Shown here: piece after piece, positions 10,372-19,279 of the stretch
Layout of the letters: each line of letters starts with the position of its first letter
Position numbering within the stretch: position 1 is the first letter of the stretch
NCBI RefSeq assembly: GCF_007744255.1
Contig: NZ_CP036267.1
Coordinates: 5,002,001-5,066,000 of the forward strand
Reading direction: 5' to 3'
DNA length: 64,000 nt
Origin: Thalassoglobus polymorphus
GTDB lineage: Bacteria; Planctomycetota; Planctomycetia; Planctomycetales; Planctomycetaceae
Made by a program: the position numbers and the translations under genes
The notes under the pieces: model-generated
Told to the model about the DNA's origin: nothing
The model's database searches: none
The model's input: the letters and a program-made list of their open reading frames with translations, nothing else

Positions 10372-10407
10372 CAGGCACGTTTTTACAAATGTCGTGCTGT
10401 TTTCTTT
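10372..10407 (+). terminator. Candidate attenuator hairpin in the exosortase leader
   Basis: CA(G)GCACG at 10372-10379 pairs with CGTGCTG at 10393-10399 (7 bp, one bulged G, 13-nt loop), followed by TTTTCTTT. It stands 130 bp upstream of the exosortase start and downstream of the tandem motif, the arrangement expected for transcription attenuation. A separate hairpin (GTCAC/GTGAC) lies just upstream at 10340-10355. Confidence 0.45.
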
Positions 10408-10536
10408 ACTTATTCTCTCCATCCACTTCTTCAAGATGATGAGATAATCAGCGAGATGCTATCCAGCTGAGGACTGCCGTTCGACGACTGAGGCTCCCAG
10501 CTTGCCTTGCATATCCACCATCCAGTCTGATCAACA

Positions 10537-11442
10537 ATGACCGCATTTATAGAATTTTTCGCACCTCCTGCAATGAAAAACCTGCTGATCCGACTACTCA
10601 TCCTCGGGATCGCAGGAATTTGGGCCTTCTGGTCTACGATCGAGGTTATTGCAACGAAGTGGAACACAAACCCTGAGTACTCTCACGGCTATCTTGTCCC
10701 ACTCTTCTCAATCGCCCTGTTGTGGATGCGCAGAGACAAGCTCGACATTGACAAAGTTCGACCAAACTCCTGGGGCCTGGTAATCCTCGCGGGGGCGATC
10801 CTGCTCAGATTGATCTCAGCCCGGTATTACATGGAATGGTTCGATTTTGTAGCGATCATCCCCTTCGTCCTTGGAGTCTTCGTACTCGCTGGCGGATGGC
10901 AGACAGTGAGATGGGCTTGGCCAGCAATCCTGTTCCTCGCATTCATGCTCCCGCTACCATACAGCCTCGAAGTTGCCCTTAGAGACCCATTACGTCGAAT
11001 TGGCACCATTGCGAGCACTTACGTCATGCAGACAGTTGGGCTCCCGGCAATCGCTGAGGGGAACGTGATTGTTGTCAACGACGCACGGATCGGCGTCACA
11101 GAAGCGTGCAGTGGAATGAGCATGCTGATGGTCTTTTTCGCATTCTCAACAGCTGCCGCCCTTTTCATTCATGATCGACCGATCTGGGAGAGGCTGCTGG
11201 TTGTCGCCAGTGCGATTCCAATTGCAATCATCGCGAACGTGACTCGCATCACCACGACAGGACTCCTCTACGCGTTGGGGCAAGCAAAGCTGGCGGACAT
11301 GCTGTTTCACGATTTTGCGGGATGGATGATGATTCCAATGGCTCTGGGGATATTGTGGCTTGAACTTCTTGTCGCTTCTCGTATCGTAATTATTGAAGAC
11401 GATGCCCCTATGTCAGTCGGATTGGCACCTGGAAAATCATAA
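10537..11442 (+). CDS. Exosortase (EpsH/Xrt family)
   Basis: Integral-membrane cysteine transpeptidase-like enzyme that is thought to cut PEP-CTERM sorting signals and hand proteins to the cell surface. The 301-residue product has about eight hydrophobic segments and the three expected catalytic residues: Cys191 in VTEACSGMSM, Arg237 in NVTRI, and His258 in LFHDFAGW. The N-terminal exosortase hallmark NPEYSHGYLVPL is also present. The ATG at 10537 is used; the ATG at 10573 (MKNLLIRLL) is a possible start, and neither has a clear ribosome binding site. It opens a polysaccharide locus, and a PEP-CTERM protein is encoded at 54741-55433. The exact exosortase subtype cannot be assigned by eye. Confidence 0.93.
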   Translation: MTAFIEFFAPPAMKNLLIRLLILGIAGIWAFWSTIEVIATKWNTNPEYSHGYLVPLFSIALLWMRRDKLDIDKVRPNSWGLVILAGAILLRLISARYYMEWFDFVAIIPFVLGVFVLAGGWQTVRWAWPAILFLAFMLPLPYSLEVALRDPLRRIGTIASTYVMQTVGLPAIAEGNVIVVNDARIGVTEACSGMSMLMVFFAFSTAAALFIHDRPIWERLLVVASAIPIAIIANVTRITTTGLLYALGQAKLADMLFHDFAGWMMIPMALGILWLELLVASRIVIIEDDAPMSVGLAPGKS

Positions 11443-11464
11443 ACAAAGCCGACAAACTGATTAG

Positions 11465-11540
11465 GACTGATCCTGAAACCTGAAATTGCTCTCCTACAAC
11501 GTTAAGAAAAGCGGCCATCCCAGAGGTTTCCAGACTGACT
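11465..11540 (+). repeat. 75-bp-family miniature inverted-repeat element, copy 1
   Basis: A 76-bp element between TTAG (11461-11464) and CTAG (11541-11544). Ends are imperfect inverted repeats (GACTGATCCTGAAACC and, reversed, AGTCAGTCTGGAAACC). It is homologous to 49157-49231 (opposite orientation) and 57102-57176. The rest of the 330-bp gap between the exosortase and kinase genes shows nothing recognisable. Confidence 0.75.
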
Positions 11541-11774
11541 CTAGTACTACGACTTCGACCTGATGAAACAGTTTTCAGTGGCCGATTGCTAACACGATCC
11601 ATTTTCAAAATCTTACGAAACCAACACAGGGCCAACTTTTCGTTTCGTAACGTTTATTGCTCCAGAAAAGTCCTGACCACAGTGACAACATCGCTGTCAG
11701 ACATTCGACTTCCGGCCTCTACCCAGAATCCGCTCGAGCAAACAAGCGTTTGAACCACCTACGGAATAAATCGC

Positions 11775-14033
11775 ATGGAAACGCAACTCACTTCTGACTC
11801 CTCGTCGAGCTTGACTTCAGTCAATCCCGTGCATGAGGTTGCCCAGCCCCGTGCCACGTCGGTAGGTCCCCATCCGAATCAGGGAAACGAGGCTATTGAT
11901 ACCAGAGCGCTACTGAACTCAGTGCGCCGAAACTGGTTCGTAGCAACCTTGCTCGGGCTGATTTTCGGCACGGGAGCAGCTGTCGCGACCTGGGTATACG
12001 TCCCGGCTCCGTACCAAGCTTTTTTTGAGTTCCACATCAATTCCGTTGAATCCAAAATCCTCTTCGAAACCTCCGAAGCGCAATCCAACTTCAACACTTA
12101 CAAACAGACCCAGATGAGAAAAGTCACTGGAGAGTACGTTCTTAACGCTGCCCTCCGCGACCCAGAAATCTCAAACCTCCCCACGCTCAAAGAGCAGCAG
12201 CACCCGACAGACTGGCTCGAGAAAAACTTAAAAGTCACAAGCCCCGCTTCGGAATTCTTTCGACTTGAGCTTGAAGGAGACCGCCCTAAAGACCTCGCCA
12301 TGATCGTCAATGCAGTGGCGGACGCCTTTCTCACCGAAGTTGTCAACAAAGAACGTACCAGCCGACAGGACAGGTTGAGGCAACTGCAAGGCTTTTATCG
12401 TGATATCAACGAAGAACTTGGTTTAAAGCGAACCCAGCTCGAGGGTATTGCGCAGTCACTGAAAACGACTGACCCTGAAATTCTTTCCTCGAAACGACAA
12501 CTTGAATATGAATACTACGGGCAACTTCGCGAAGAATTTACACGACTCAGATTCGAACTCATGCAAGCCAATATTCAACTCGCAGCCCGCCAGCCAAGCC
12601 TTGCGGCCGATGGAGATGTAAATAGCGTCAGCTTGCCAGCAGCAGAGCCACCTCCTGTTCCGCAGGAACTCCTCAACGAACGAATCAACAGCAGCCCTGA
12701 GTACCAACGAATCAGTAACAGCATCCGTGAACTTGAATGGTCAATCACCGACAAGTCCCAGAACCTCGGAGAGAAACACCCCGATCGCGTCCGACTCAAT
12801 ACTCATATCGAACGCCAAAGACTGCTTGCCGAAGAACTCAAAAAACAGATTGAGAAGCGAATTCTCGCAGAAATTGCTGCCAATGAAGATAAATCGATCG
12901 TTGAACTGCAAAGCCGAGTCAAGATCCTTGAAGCAGAGAAAAACCACCTCGAGCAGGAACTTTCAGCCCTGAAAATCAAAGAGGCAGGCGAAGGAACAGC
13001 AGCCTTCAACCTCGAAGAACTGAAACGCGAGATCACACACATGGAAACGACAGAAAGTCGTTTTCGAACAGAAATCGAAGCACTTCTCATTGAGATTCAA
13101 GCAAAGCAGAGAATCACTGAAAACCGTCGCGCTTCAACACCTCACACTCCTCAAATGAGCAAGAAATACAAGATGGCGGGGATGGCGGGCCTGGCTGCCC
13201 TTGGACTCATTGCTGGAGGAATCATTTTCCTTGACTACCGACGTCGTCGAGTCAGTACAGCCGAAGAAATCACCGAGAACCTGAGGATCAGAATCTTAGG
13301 CGTCATCCCAATCCTGCCTCGAACTATCATCAAAGCTGTTGACGACGGGAAGCGAAAACTGAGTTCGCAGCAAGTCGCCCTCAGAAGCGTATTAAAAGAA
13401 GCCATCGACTCCACTAGAGCGGTCCTACTTCGCGACCCTCGAATGAAGGTCATGAACACAATCCTGATCACCAGCGCCAGCGATGGAGAAGGCAAGACAA
13501 GTAACGCCTGCCACTTGGCTGCAAGCCTCGCCCGATCAGGAAGAAAGGTTGTTCTCGTCGACTGTGACATGCGACGGCCAACTGTCCACCGAGTCTTTAG
13601 ATTGAACTCGGCACACGGCTTCTGTGAAATCCTTCGCGGAGACAAACCACTGGAAGGCGCTGCTCAACCGACACCCACTCCAGGTCTCTCAGTCATCCCC
13701 GCAGGTCGAGTTGATTCAGCAGCCTTACAGGCATTAGCTGAAGGTGGAGCAGGTCAGATCTTCAAGCACCTGACCGAAGATTACGATTATGTCATCGTCG
13801 ACTCTGCCCCAATCCTCCCAGTTGCAGACACACTCCTCCTGGCTCAAGATGTTGATGGTGTCATCCTGACAATCCGGCGTGATGTGAGTCGACTTGGAAA
13901 CGTAGCTGCCGCTCAGCAACGACTCGAAATGATTGGTGTCCCACCGATCGGCTCAATTCTGATTGGGCTAGACGAGTTCGCTGACAAGTATGGCTACTAC
14001 TCACGACACTACAACACTCTCGATGTGAGCTAA
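11775..14033 (+). CDS. Polysaccharide co-polymerase / bacterial tyrosine autokinase (Wzz-BYK)
   Basis: Inner-membrane regulator of polysaccharide chain length and export, related to Wzc/CapB and the XrtA-linked kinases. In 752 residues it has a cytosolic N-terminus, a first membrane span at about 54-77, a periplasmic Wzz region with long coiled coils (about 80-460), a second span near 465-487, and a C-terminal kinase. The kinase shows Walker A DGEGKTS (Lys574), A' VVLVDCDMRRPT (Asp596, Asp598) and Walker B YDYVIVDSAP (Asp676). The C-terminus has a small tyrosine cluster (KYGYYSRHY), the probable autophosphorylation site. It is followed by the EpsI-like gene. Confidence 0.93.
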   Translation: METQLTSDSSSSLTSVNPVHEVAQPRATSVGPHPNQGNEAIDTRALLNSVRRNWFVATLLGLIFGTGAAVATWVYVPAPYQAFFEFHINSVESKILFETSEAQSNFNTYKQTQMRKVTGEYVLNAALRDPEISNLPTLKEQQHPTDWLEKNLKVTSPASEFFRLELEGDRPKDLAMIVNAVADAFLTEVVNKERTSRQDRLRQLQGFYRDINEELGLKRTQLEGIAQSLKTTDPEILSSKRQLEYEYYGQLREEFTRLRFELMQANIQLAARQPSLAADGDVNSVSLPAAEPPPVPQELLNERINSSPEYQRISNSIRELEWSITDKSQNLGEKHPDRVRLNTHIERQRLLAEELKKQIEKRILAEIAANEDKSIVELQSRVKILEAEKNHLEQELSALKIKEAGEGTAAFNLEELKREITHMETTESRFRTEIEALLIEIQAKQRITENRRASTPHTPQMSKKYKMAGMAGLAALGLIAGGIIFLDYRRRRVSTAEEITENLRIRILGVIPILPRTIIKAVDDGKRKLSSQQVALRSVLKEAIDSTRAVLLRDPRMKVMNTILITSASDGEGKTSNACHLAASLARSGRKVVLVDCDMRRPTVHRVFRLNSAHGFCEILRGDKPLEGAAQPTPTPGLSVIPAGRVDSAALQALAEGGAGQIFKHLTEDYDYVIVDSAPILPVADTLLLAQDVDGVILTIRRDVSRLGNVAAAQQRLEMIGVPPIGSILIGLDEFADKYGYYSRHYNTLDVS

Positions 14034-14104
14034 GCTCAACGCCCTGGCCTCCCGGTCTCGCAAAGCGCTCACAAGTTCACACCCTGCAATAAACTGCTGA
14101 ACTG

Positions 14105-14773
14105 ATGCCAAATCAAGCTCAACGAATCCTCCCCATTGGAATCGGACTTCTGCTCATCGTAGCGACTGGAGTCATTCACGGAATCCAAACAGACCGCTGG
14201 GGCGAGTCCACAAAAGTCTTAGAAGCAGCTCGCCGACTTGATCAAGTTCCGACTGAGTTCGGAGACTGGTCGGGAACGGAAAGTGAGATTCCGGAGAAGC
14301 AGTTAAAGATTGCAGAGGCTGCTGGTTACTACTCGCAGAAATTCACAAACACGAAAGATGGACGGGAATTAAGCGTCATGATTTTGTGCGGGCGACCGGG
14401 GCCAATTTCGGTTCACCCTCCGACAGTCTGTTTTGTCGGGGCAGGTTGGGGGCTCCAGACAACTCCAGCACCAATTGAGTTCGAGTCCCCAGACGCCGGC
14501 TCAATGTGGAAAGGACGATTTGCACGCGTTGCTGATGGAATTCCAATTGCAATCGAAACCCACTGGGGCTGGAGTGCTGATGGAAAGTGGATGGCCTTGG
14601 ACCGTCCTCGAATGGAAACTGCTCAATACCCTTACTTATACAAAATGTACATCACCGTCCCTTTCTCAAACGCATCCGAGGGTGATGTCAAAGTGACAAC
14701 CGACGAGTTTATGGAAAGCTTCCTGCCACATTTAAATGAGGCATTGTTCCAAAATTCTCCACCTGAAACCTAG
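14105..14773 (+). CDS. Exosortase-associated EpsI-family protein
   Basis: EpsI domains occur either fused to exosortases or encoded beside them; the biochemical role is not settled. The 222-residue product has one N-terminal hydrophobic segment (about 9-25, IGIGLLLIVATGVIHG) that would anchor it with the rest in the periplasm. Family-like features are the FGDWSGTESEIPEKQLKIAE region, a tyrosine pair (AAGYYSQKF), and ILCGRPGPISVHPPTVCFVG, the His-Pro-Pro-x-x-Cys motif typical of EpsI. It lies between the co-polymerase/kinase and the sugar transferase. Confidence 0.87.
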   Translation: MPNQAQRILPIGIGLLLIVATGVIHGIQTDRWGESTKVLEAARRLDQVPTEFGDWSGTESEIPEKQLKIAEAAGYYSQKFTNTKDGRELSVMILCGRPGPISVHPPTVCFVGAGWGLQTTPAPIEFESPDAGSMWKGRFARVADGIPIAIETHWGWSADGKWMALDRPRMETAQYPYLYKMYITVPFSNASEGDVKVTTDEFMESFLPHLNEALFQNSPPET

Positions 14774-14887
14774 AAATACAGTTACATCCCTCATGATTGA
14801 TGGTATCCTCTCCAACGTAGAAGTTCTCTGAACTTCCACTTCTTTAGAACTCACACCACAATAGAGTCAACGGGCAAAGGAAAACAC

Positions 14888-15697
14888 ATGAAAGTGGTCG
14901 ACGAGTGTTTGGGCCTAGAACAGTCCAAGCAAATTGAACATGTGACACACCATGTCATGGAAGACGACACAACGGACCTCGACAAACTCTTCGCCGTGCC
15001 TGACCAGAAATGGTACATGACAGTCAAGACTTTTTGCGACTTTATTCTGGCTGCAATTTTCTTGACCCTGCTATTTCCAGTCATTCTTCTAGCGGCACTG
15101 ATCGTGAAAATCACATCTCCCGGACCAGCCTTCTACTTCCAGGAACGGCTCGGTTTAAACGGTTCTTCGTTCACGCTGATCAAGCTTCGAACGATGAAAC
15201 AAGATGCAGAATCAAAAACAGGTGCGGTCTGGGCGAAGGCCGAAGATGATCGCATCACCGGTTTTGGTCACTTCCTGCGACGCACACAAATTGATGAATT
15301 CCCTCAACTCATCAACGTTCTACTGGGACAAATGAGCCTTATTGGACCACGGCCAGAACGCCCAGAACTTGCCAACAAGCTCGAACTCGATATCCCAAAC
15401 TACAAACAGAGATTGCACGTCAAGCCTGGCATTACCGGATTGGCACAACTTCGCTTGCCCGCCGACACGGATGTTGAGAGCGTCCGAAGGAAATTGATCC
15501 CGGATCTTTACTACGTAATTAACATGAGCCCTTGGCTTGACCTCAGAATTCTCATGTTTACAGCAACCTACTTTTGCACCTCTTTGGCGAAAGTTGCATG
15601 GTCTGCCGTGGCACTACCAACCGTTCCAGTTGCCCAACAGGCGCTGCTCTCAGAAGCCAGTCCAGAACAACCCGCAACCGTTTCCAAAGCATCATGA
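14888..15697 (+). CDS. Initiating sugar-phosphate transferase (polyprenyl-phosphate)
   Basis: Transfers the first sugar-1-phosphate to undecaprenyl phosphate to begin a repeat unit. The 269-residue product is the short form: about 40 cytosolic residues, one membrane segment (about 48-75, FCDFILAAIFLTLLFPVILL), then the catalytic domain with SPGPAFYFQERLGLNG, FTLIKLRTM, LRRTQIDEFPQLINVL and SLIGPRPERPEL, all hallmarks of the WbaP/WcaJ-type phosphoglycosyl transferase family. Which sugar it uses cannot be told. It is likely to start the glycan built by the downstream glycosyltransferases. Confidence 0.93.
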   Translation: MKVVDECLGLEQSKQIEHVTHHVMEDDTTDLDKLFAVPDQKWYMTVKTFCDFILAAIFLTLLFPVILLAALIVKITSPGPAFYFQERLGLNGSSFTLIKLRTMKQDAESKTGAVWAKAEDDRITGFGHFLRRTQIDEFPQLINVLLGQMSLIGPRPERPELANKLELDIPNYKQRLHVKPGITGLAQLRLPADTDVESVRRKLIPDLYYVINMSPWLDLRILMFTATYFCTSLAKVAWSAVALPTVPVAQQALLSEASPEQPATVSKAS

Positions 15698-16054
15698 GCT
15701 CAACCTCATTGGAACCGGCCACTGCCCCAAGCTTCTTTAACCCGAGACTTGCGAACGGTTCTATTTAGCTGAATTGACAACCAGTGATACAGGACATGCA
15801 GGCCGCACGAGCCTGTGAAAGCCTTCTAGGGAGTTGCCAATCCAGAGCCAACAGGACGCCGACTGCCGGTCTCTCGTAATCTGCCAGTTGCCCTCACTAT
15901 TTTGGCCCCACTATTATTTTGGCCCCATTGACGAGATCACAACCAGACATCTTACAGTGTCACGCATCGTCACACTAACAATTCGGTTGAGCATGAGCCA
16001 ACTTACGGTCCACCAACACATCTTGATTCACCCTCTAACCCATCGGCTATATTC
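15698..16054. other. Intergenic region, no gene
   Basis: 357 bp without a supported gene. Near 15896-15926 is a short imperfect tandem (TATTTTGGCCCC twice). No convincing promoter was found ahead of the deacetylase gene; a TATATT ends next to its GTG, too close to serve it. Confidence 0.4.
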
Positions 16055-16945
16055 GTGAGCCAAAAAGTCGTGAACGCCTTCACAGTCGATGTTGAAGACT
16101 ATTACCATGTCTCAGCGTTTACAAAGAACGTTCGTCCCAGCGATTGGGAAAACATGGAATCCCGTGTCAGCGGGAACACATACCGAATCCTTGACCTGCT
16201 CAACCACTATCAAGTCCGAGCAACATTTTACATCTTGGGCTGGGTCGCTGAGCGTCGACCACATTTAGTACGTGACATTCAACGAGCTGGCCATGAAATC
16301 GGAAGTCACAGCTATCGCCACGAACTTGTCTACAATATGACACCGGAAGATTTCCATGACGACCTCGTCGTCAGTTGCAAAATCCTGGAAGACATCACTG
16401 GCGAGCCAATCAAAACATATCGTGCACCCAGCTTTTCAATCACCGAACAGTCGCTGTGGGCCTTAGATATTTTAATCGAGGAAGGAATCGAACTCGACTC
16501 CAGCATCTACCCGATTCGACACGACATCTACGGAATTCCCAACTCGCCAATCCAGCCACATCAAATTGAACGACCAACTGGAAGCCTGTGGGAATGTCCC
16601 GGCACAGTTTGCAATGTTCTGGGGTGTAATTTTCCAGTCGGAGGTGGTGGATACTTTCGCATCTTCCCCGCACGCTGGACGTTTTCTCAGCTTGAGAAAC
16701 TCAACTCTCGTCACGGTCGCCCGTTTGTCTTCTACATTCACCCATGGGAAGTTGACCCTGACCAACCGAGAATTGCCTCCTCCTGGAAATCCAAATTGAG
16801 GCATTACACAAACTTAGGTCGAACGGAATCGAGAATGCGAACTCTATTAGAGCGATTTCGATTCGATGCGATTTCTGCAATTGCCCCTTCAGGAACATCG
16901 ATAAAATCCAACAACCTGAAAGCTTCTGGCAAAGTCACAATTTGA
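16055..16945 (+). CDS. Polysaccharide deacetylase, exosortase-linked type (DUF3473)
   Basis: Metal-dependent N-deacetylase acting on an amino-sugar polymer or lipid-linked intermediate. The 296-residue product has the NodB-fold motifs: VDVEDYYH with Asp12 and Asp15, ATFYILGWVAERRP, and the metal-binding HSYRH (His85, His89), then TYRAPSFSIT. The C-terminal part (PVGGGGYFRIFPARW, and FVFYIHPWEVDPDQPR) is the DUF3473 extension seen in XrtA-system deacetylases. The start is GTG at 16055. Its stop overlaps a possible start of the following glycosyltransferase. Confidence 0.92.
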   Translation: MSQKVVNAFTVDVEDYYHVSAFTKNVRPSDWENMESRVSGNTYRILDLLNHYQVRATFYILGWVAERRPHLVRDIQRAGHEIGSHSYRHELVYNMTPEDFHDDLVVSCKILEDITGEPIKTYRAPSFSITEQSLWALDILIEEGIELDSSIYPIRHDIYGIPNSPIQPHQIERPTGSLWECPGTVCNVLGCNFPVGGGGYFRIFPARWTFSQLEKLNSRHGRPFVFYIHPWEVDPDQPRIASSWKSKLRHYTNLGRTESRMRTLLERFRFDAISAIAPSGTSIKSNNLKASGKVTI

Positions 16946-17064
16946 GCCCCCAAAAGTACAGCAGCAACTTCTATCCCCCACCGGGACAGCGACAGCAGAT
17001 TCAACGTCGACACAATTTAGTCATTTCAGTTTCACAAACGAACGACAGTGACAGCTCCCTTCTC

Positions 17065-18264
17065 ATGAAGAAAGACTCAAAGCCAAACCTATTGTTTGTT
17101 GTGCATCGAGTTCCATACCCTCCGGACCGTGGAGATCGGATTCGCTCTTACCACGTTTTGAAGTTCCTGGCATCCCGTGCAAACGTTTGGCTCGCCTGCC
17201 TGGCAGATGAACCACTCCACCCCGATTGCAAAACGGAGCTTCAATCGCACTGCCAAGATGTACGAATCGAGTACCTGAATCCGTCGCGATACATTCACGG
17301 TGCGTGGTCACTCGCCTCCGGACGGACAGCCACAGAAGGCCTTTTTTACTCACACCGGCTAATGACAGGCATCTCGAATTGGTGCCGTGAGATCAAGTTT
17401 GACGCTGCAATTGGTTTTTGCTCAAGCGTTGCTCCGTACCTCAAAATTCCACAGCTTCAAAACGTCCCCAAACTCATCGACCTCGTGGATGTCGATAGCG
17501 AAAAATTCGCCGATTACTCTACGAATTCAAGCGGAATCAAAAGTATTCTTTACAATCTCGAAGCGAAACGCTTACGCTCGTTGGAAATCTCCCTCGGTGA
17601 ACAATGCCAAGGAGTCACTCTGGTCACAGAGCCGGAAGCCGATATCTATCGGTCATTCGCTCCAGGTGCTCAAGTTCGCGCAGCCACAAACGGAATCGAC
17701 TTAGACTTTTTTGACGTCGAAGGCTCTTACGCGGAAAGCAAAGACCCATCGACATGCCTGTTCGTCGGAGCTCTCAACTACCCACCCAACATTGATGGGA
17801 TTAAATGGTTCTGCAATCAGGTCTGGCCGACTGTCATCAAAGAACACTCAGCCAGTCAGCTACTGATCGTAGGCAGAAATCCAACCCCAGACGTCCAGGC
17901 ACTCGGAAAACTTCCGGGCGTGCAAGTCTTCGCCAACGTCCCTGACGTCCGACCCTACTACCATCAAGCGAGCGTTTCGATCGCCCCACTGCACCTCGCA
18001 CGTGGTTTGCAGAACAAAGTGCTTGAAGCACTCGCAATGAAAACAGCAGTCTTGTCGACCCCTCACGCCGTCGAGGGCATCGGACTCCAGACCAACCAAG
18101 TGATGATTGCGTCAGAGCCTTCAGATTGGAGCCGCGCCTTGATTAACTTTTTCCGCGATCACGAACAACGCAACTCCTTTGCGGAAGCCGGCTATCAATT
18201 CGTTAGAGATCGCCACTGCTGGTCGAACTGCCTGGAGCCTGTCGCTGAACTATTAGGCATCTAA
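17065..18264 (+). CDS. Glycosyltransferase, TIGR03087-like (exosortase-linked GT4)
   Basis: Cytosolic sugar transferase of the GT-B fold. The product (399 residues from the ATG at 17065) begins MKKDSKPNLLFVVHRVPYPP then DRGDRIRSYHVLKFLA, the typical N-terminus of the TIGR03087 group in exosortase loci. The C-terminal nucleotide-sugar site region includes FVGALNYPPNIDGIKWF and GLQNKVLEALAMKTAVLSTP. A TTG at 16942 gives 41 more residues and overlaps the deacetylase stop by 4 bp; I prefer 17065 because family members begin there, although neither start has a clear ribosome binding site. Confidence 0.88.
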   Translation: MKKDSKPNLLFVVHRVPYPPDRGDRIRSYHVLKFLASRANVWLACLADEPLHPDCKTELQSHCQDVRIEYLNPSRYIHGAWSLASGRTATEGLFYSHRLMTGISNWCREIKFDAAIGFCSSVAPYLKIPQLQNVPKLIDLVDVDSEKFADYSTNSSGIKSILYNLEAKRLRSLEISLGEQCQGVTLVTEPEADIYRSFAPGAQVRAATNGIDLDFFDVEGSYAESKDPSTCLFVGALNYPPNIDGIKWFCNQVWPTVIKEHSASQLLIVGRNPTPDVQALGKLPGVQVFANVPDVRPYYHQASVSIAPLHLARGLQNKVLEALAMKTAVLSTPHAVEGIGLQTNQVMIASEPSDWSRALINFFRDHEQRNSFAEAGYQFVRDRHCWSNCLEPVAELLGI

Positions 18265-18330
18265 CTCAAGATAACCCTGCCCTCTGCACATTTTTCAACC
18301 CTACTTGAAGATAACACACCGGACAAACTT

Positions 18331-19215
18331 GTGACGTCGACTCTGGACACCATTGAACCTGCGAACGTTTCCTCAACAGAAACTGAAGAGGTTCATCTCT
18401 ACGAAACGATCATCGAAGCTCGCTCGAACTGGCGGCTGCTCGACTGGAAAGAACTCTACAACTATCGAGATTTACTCCGGTTTCTCGTCTGGAGAGAAGT
18501 CAAAGTTCGCTACGCACAAAGCGCCATCGGCATTGGATGGGCGATTATTCAGCCGGTCTTCTCAATGATCGTCTTCACGGTCATCTTCGGAAAACTGGCA
18601 AAGGTCGGATCAGATGGTTCTCCATACGCACTGTTCAGCTTGAGCGCACTTGTCCCCTGGACCTACTTTTCAAACTCACTCGTTGATGGGACAAACAGCC
18701 TCGTCTCAGAGGCAAACATGCTGAAGAAAGTATACTTTCCCCGCATCTTGATGCCGCTTTCAGCAGTCTTCGCGAAGCTGGTTGACTTCTCAATTGCGAT
18801 GACCCTGCTTTTAATCTTAATGATTTTCTTCCAAACTCCTCCAACCTGGGGAGTCCTGATGATCCCGATTTTAATACTCCTGATGATGTCCACGGCATTC
18901 GGCCTCGCATGCTGGCTGACAGCCTTTGCAATTCAATATCGAGACGTTAAACACGCGATGAACTTCGTCGTTCAATTACTGATGTACGCTGCACCGGTTG
19001 TCTACCCAGCCAGCCTGATCCCAGCGAAGTACCAAATGTACTATGCACTCAACCCAATGGTTGCAGTCATCGAAGGCTTCCGCTCCGCACTGCTAGGAAC
19101 ACGCCCCATGCCGTGGCAATTCATCGCCATCGGCATCCTCTCCTCAGCCTGCATCACCCTCACCGGAATCCTCTACTTCAACCGCAAAGAAAGAATCTTC
19201 GCCGACGTCGCATAA
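18331..19215 (+). CDS. Polysaccharide ABC exporter permease (Wzm-like)
   Basis: Membrane component of an ABC-2 exporter for lipid-linked polysaccharide. The 294-residue product begins with a cytosolic region (LLDWKELYNYRDLLRFLVWR, then EVKVRYAQSAIGIGWAIIQP, the characteristic Wzm amphipathic entry) and has about six membrane spans. The start is GTG at 18331. The ATPase partner is at 20577, separated from it by the ligase-like gene. In classical loci wzm and wzt are adjacent, so the insertion is a small oddity. Confidence 0.93.
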   Translation: MTSTLDTIEPANVSSTETEEVHLYETIIEARSNWRLLDWKELYNYRDLLRFLVWREVKVRYAQSAIGIGWAIIQPVFSMIVFTVIFGKLAKVGSDGSPYALFSLSALVPWTYFSNSLVDGTNSLVSEANMLKKVYFPRILMPLSAVFAKLVDFSIAMTLLLILMIFFQTPPTWGVLMIPILILLMMSTAFGLACWLTAFAIQYRDVKHAMNFVVQLLMYAAPVVYPASLIPAKYQMYYALNPMVAVIEGFRSALLGTRPMPWQFIAIGILSSACITLTGILYFNRKERIFADVA

Positions 19216-19279
19216 AAGACCACTCCCCGATCGTCGCCCTCTACTGCCGCCAGGCACTTAACACTTCAGGACTGCTGCT

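Noticed and set aside
14770-14849. Possible miniature element after the EpsI gene (CTAG at the stop and a TTAG about 70 bp on)
   Set aside because: The internal ends are not inverted repeats and the sequence does not match either element family.
15896-15926. Tandem TATTTTGGCCCC
   Set aside because: Only two imperfect units of about 15 bp; too short to call a regulatory array or CRISPR.
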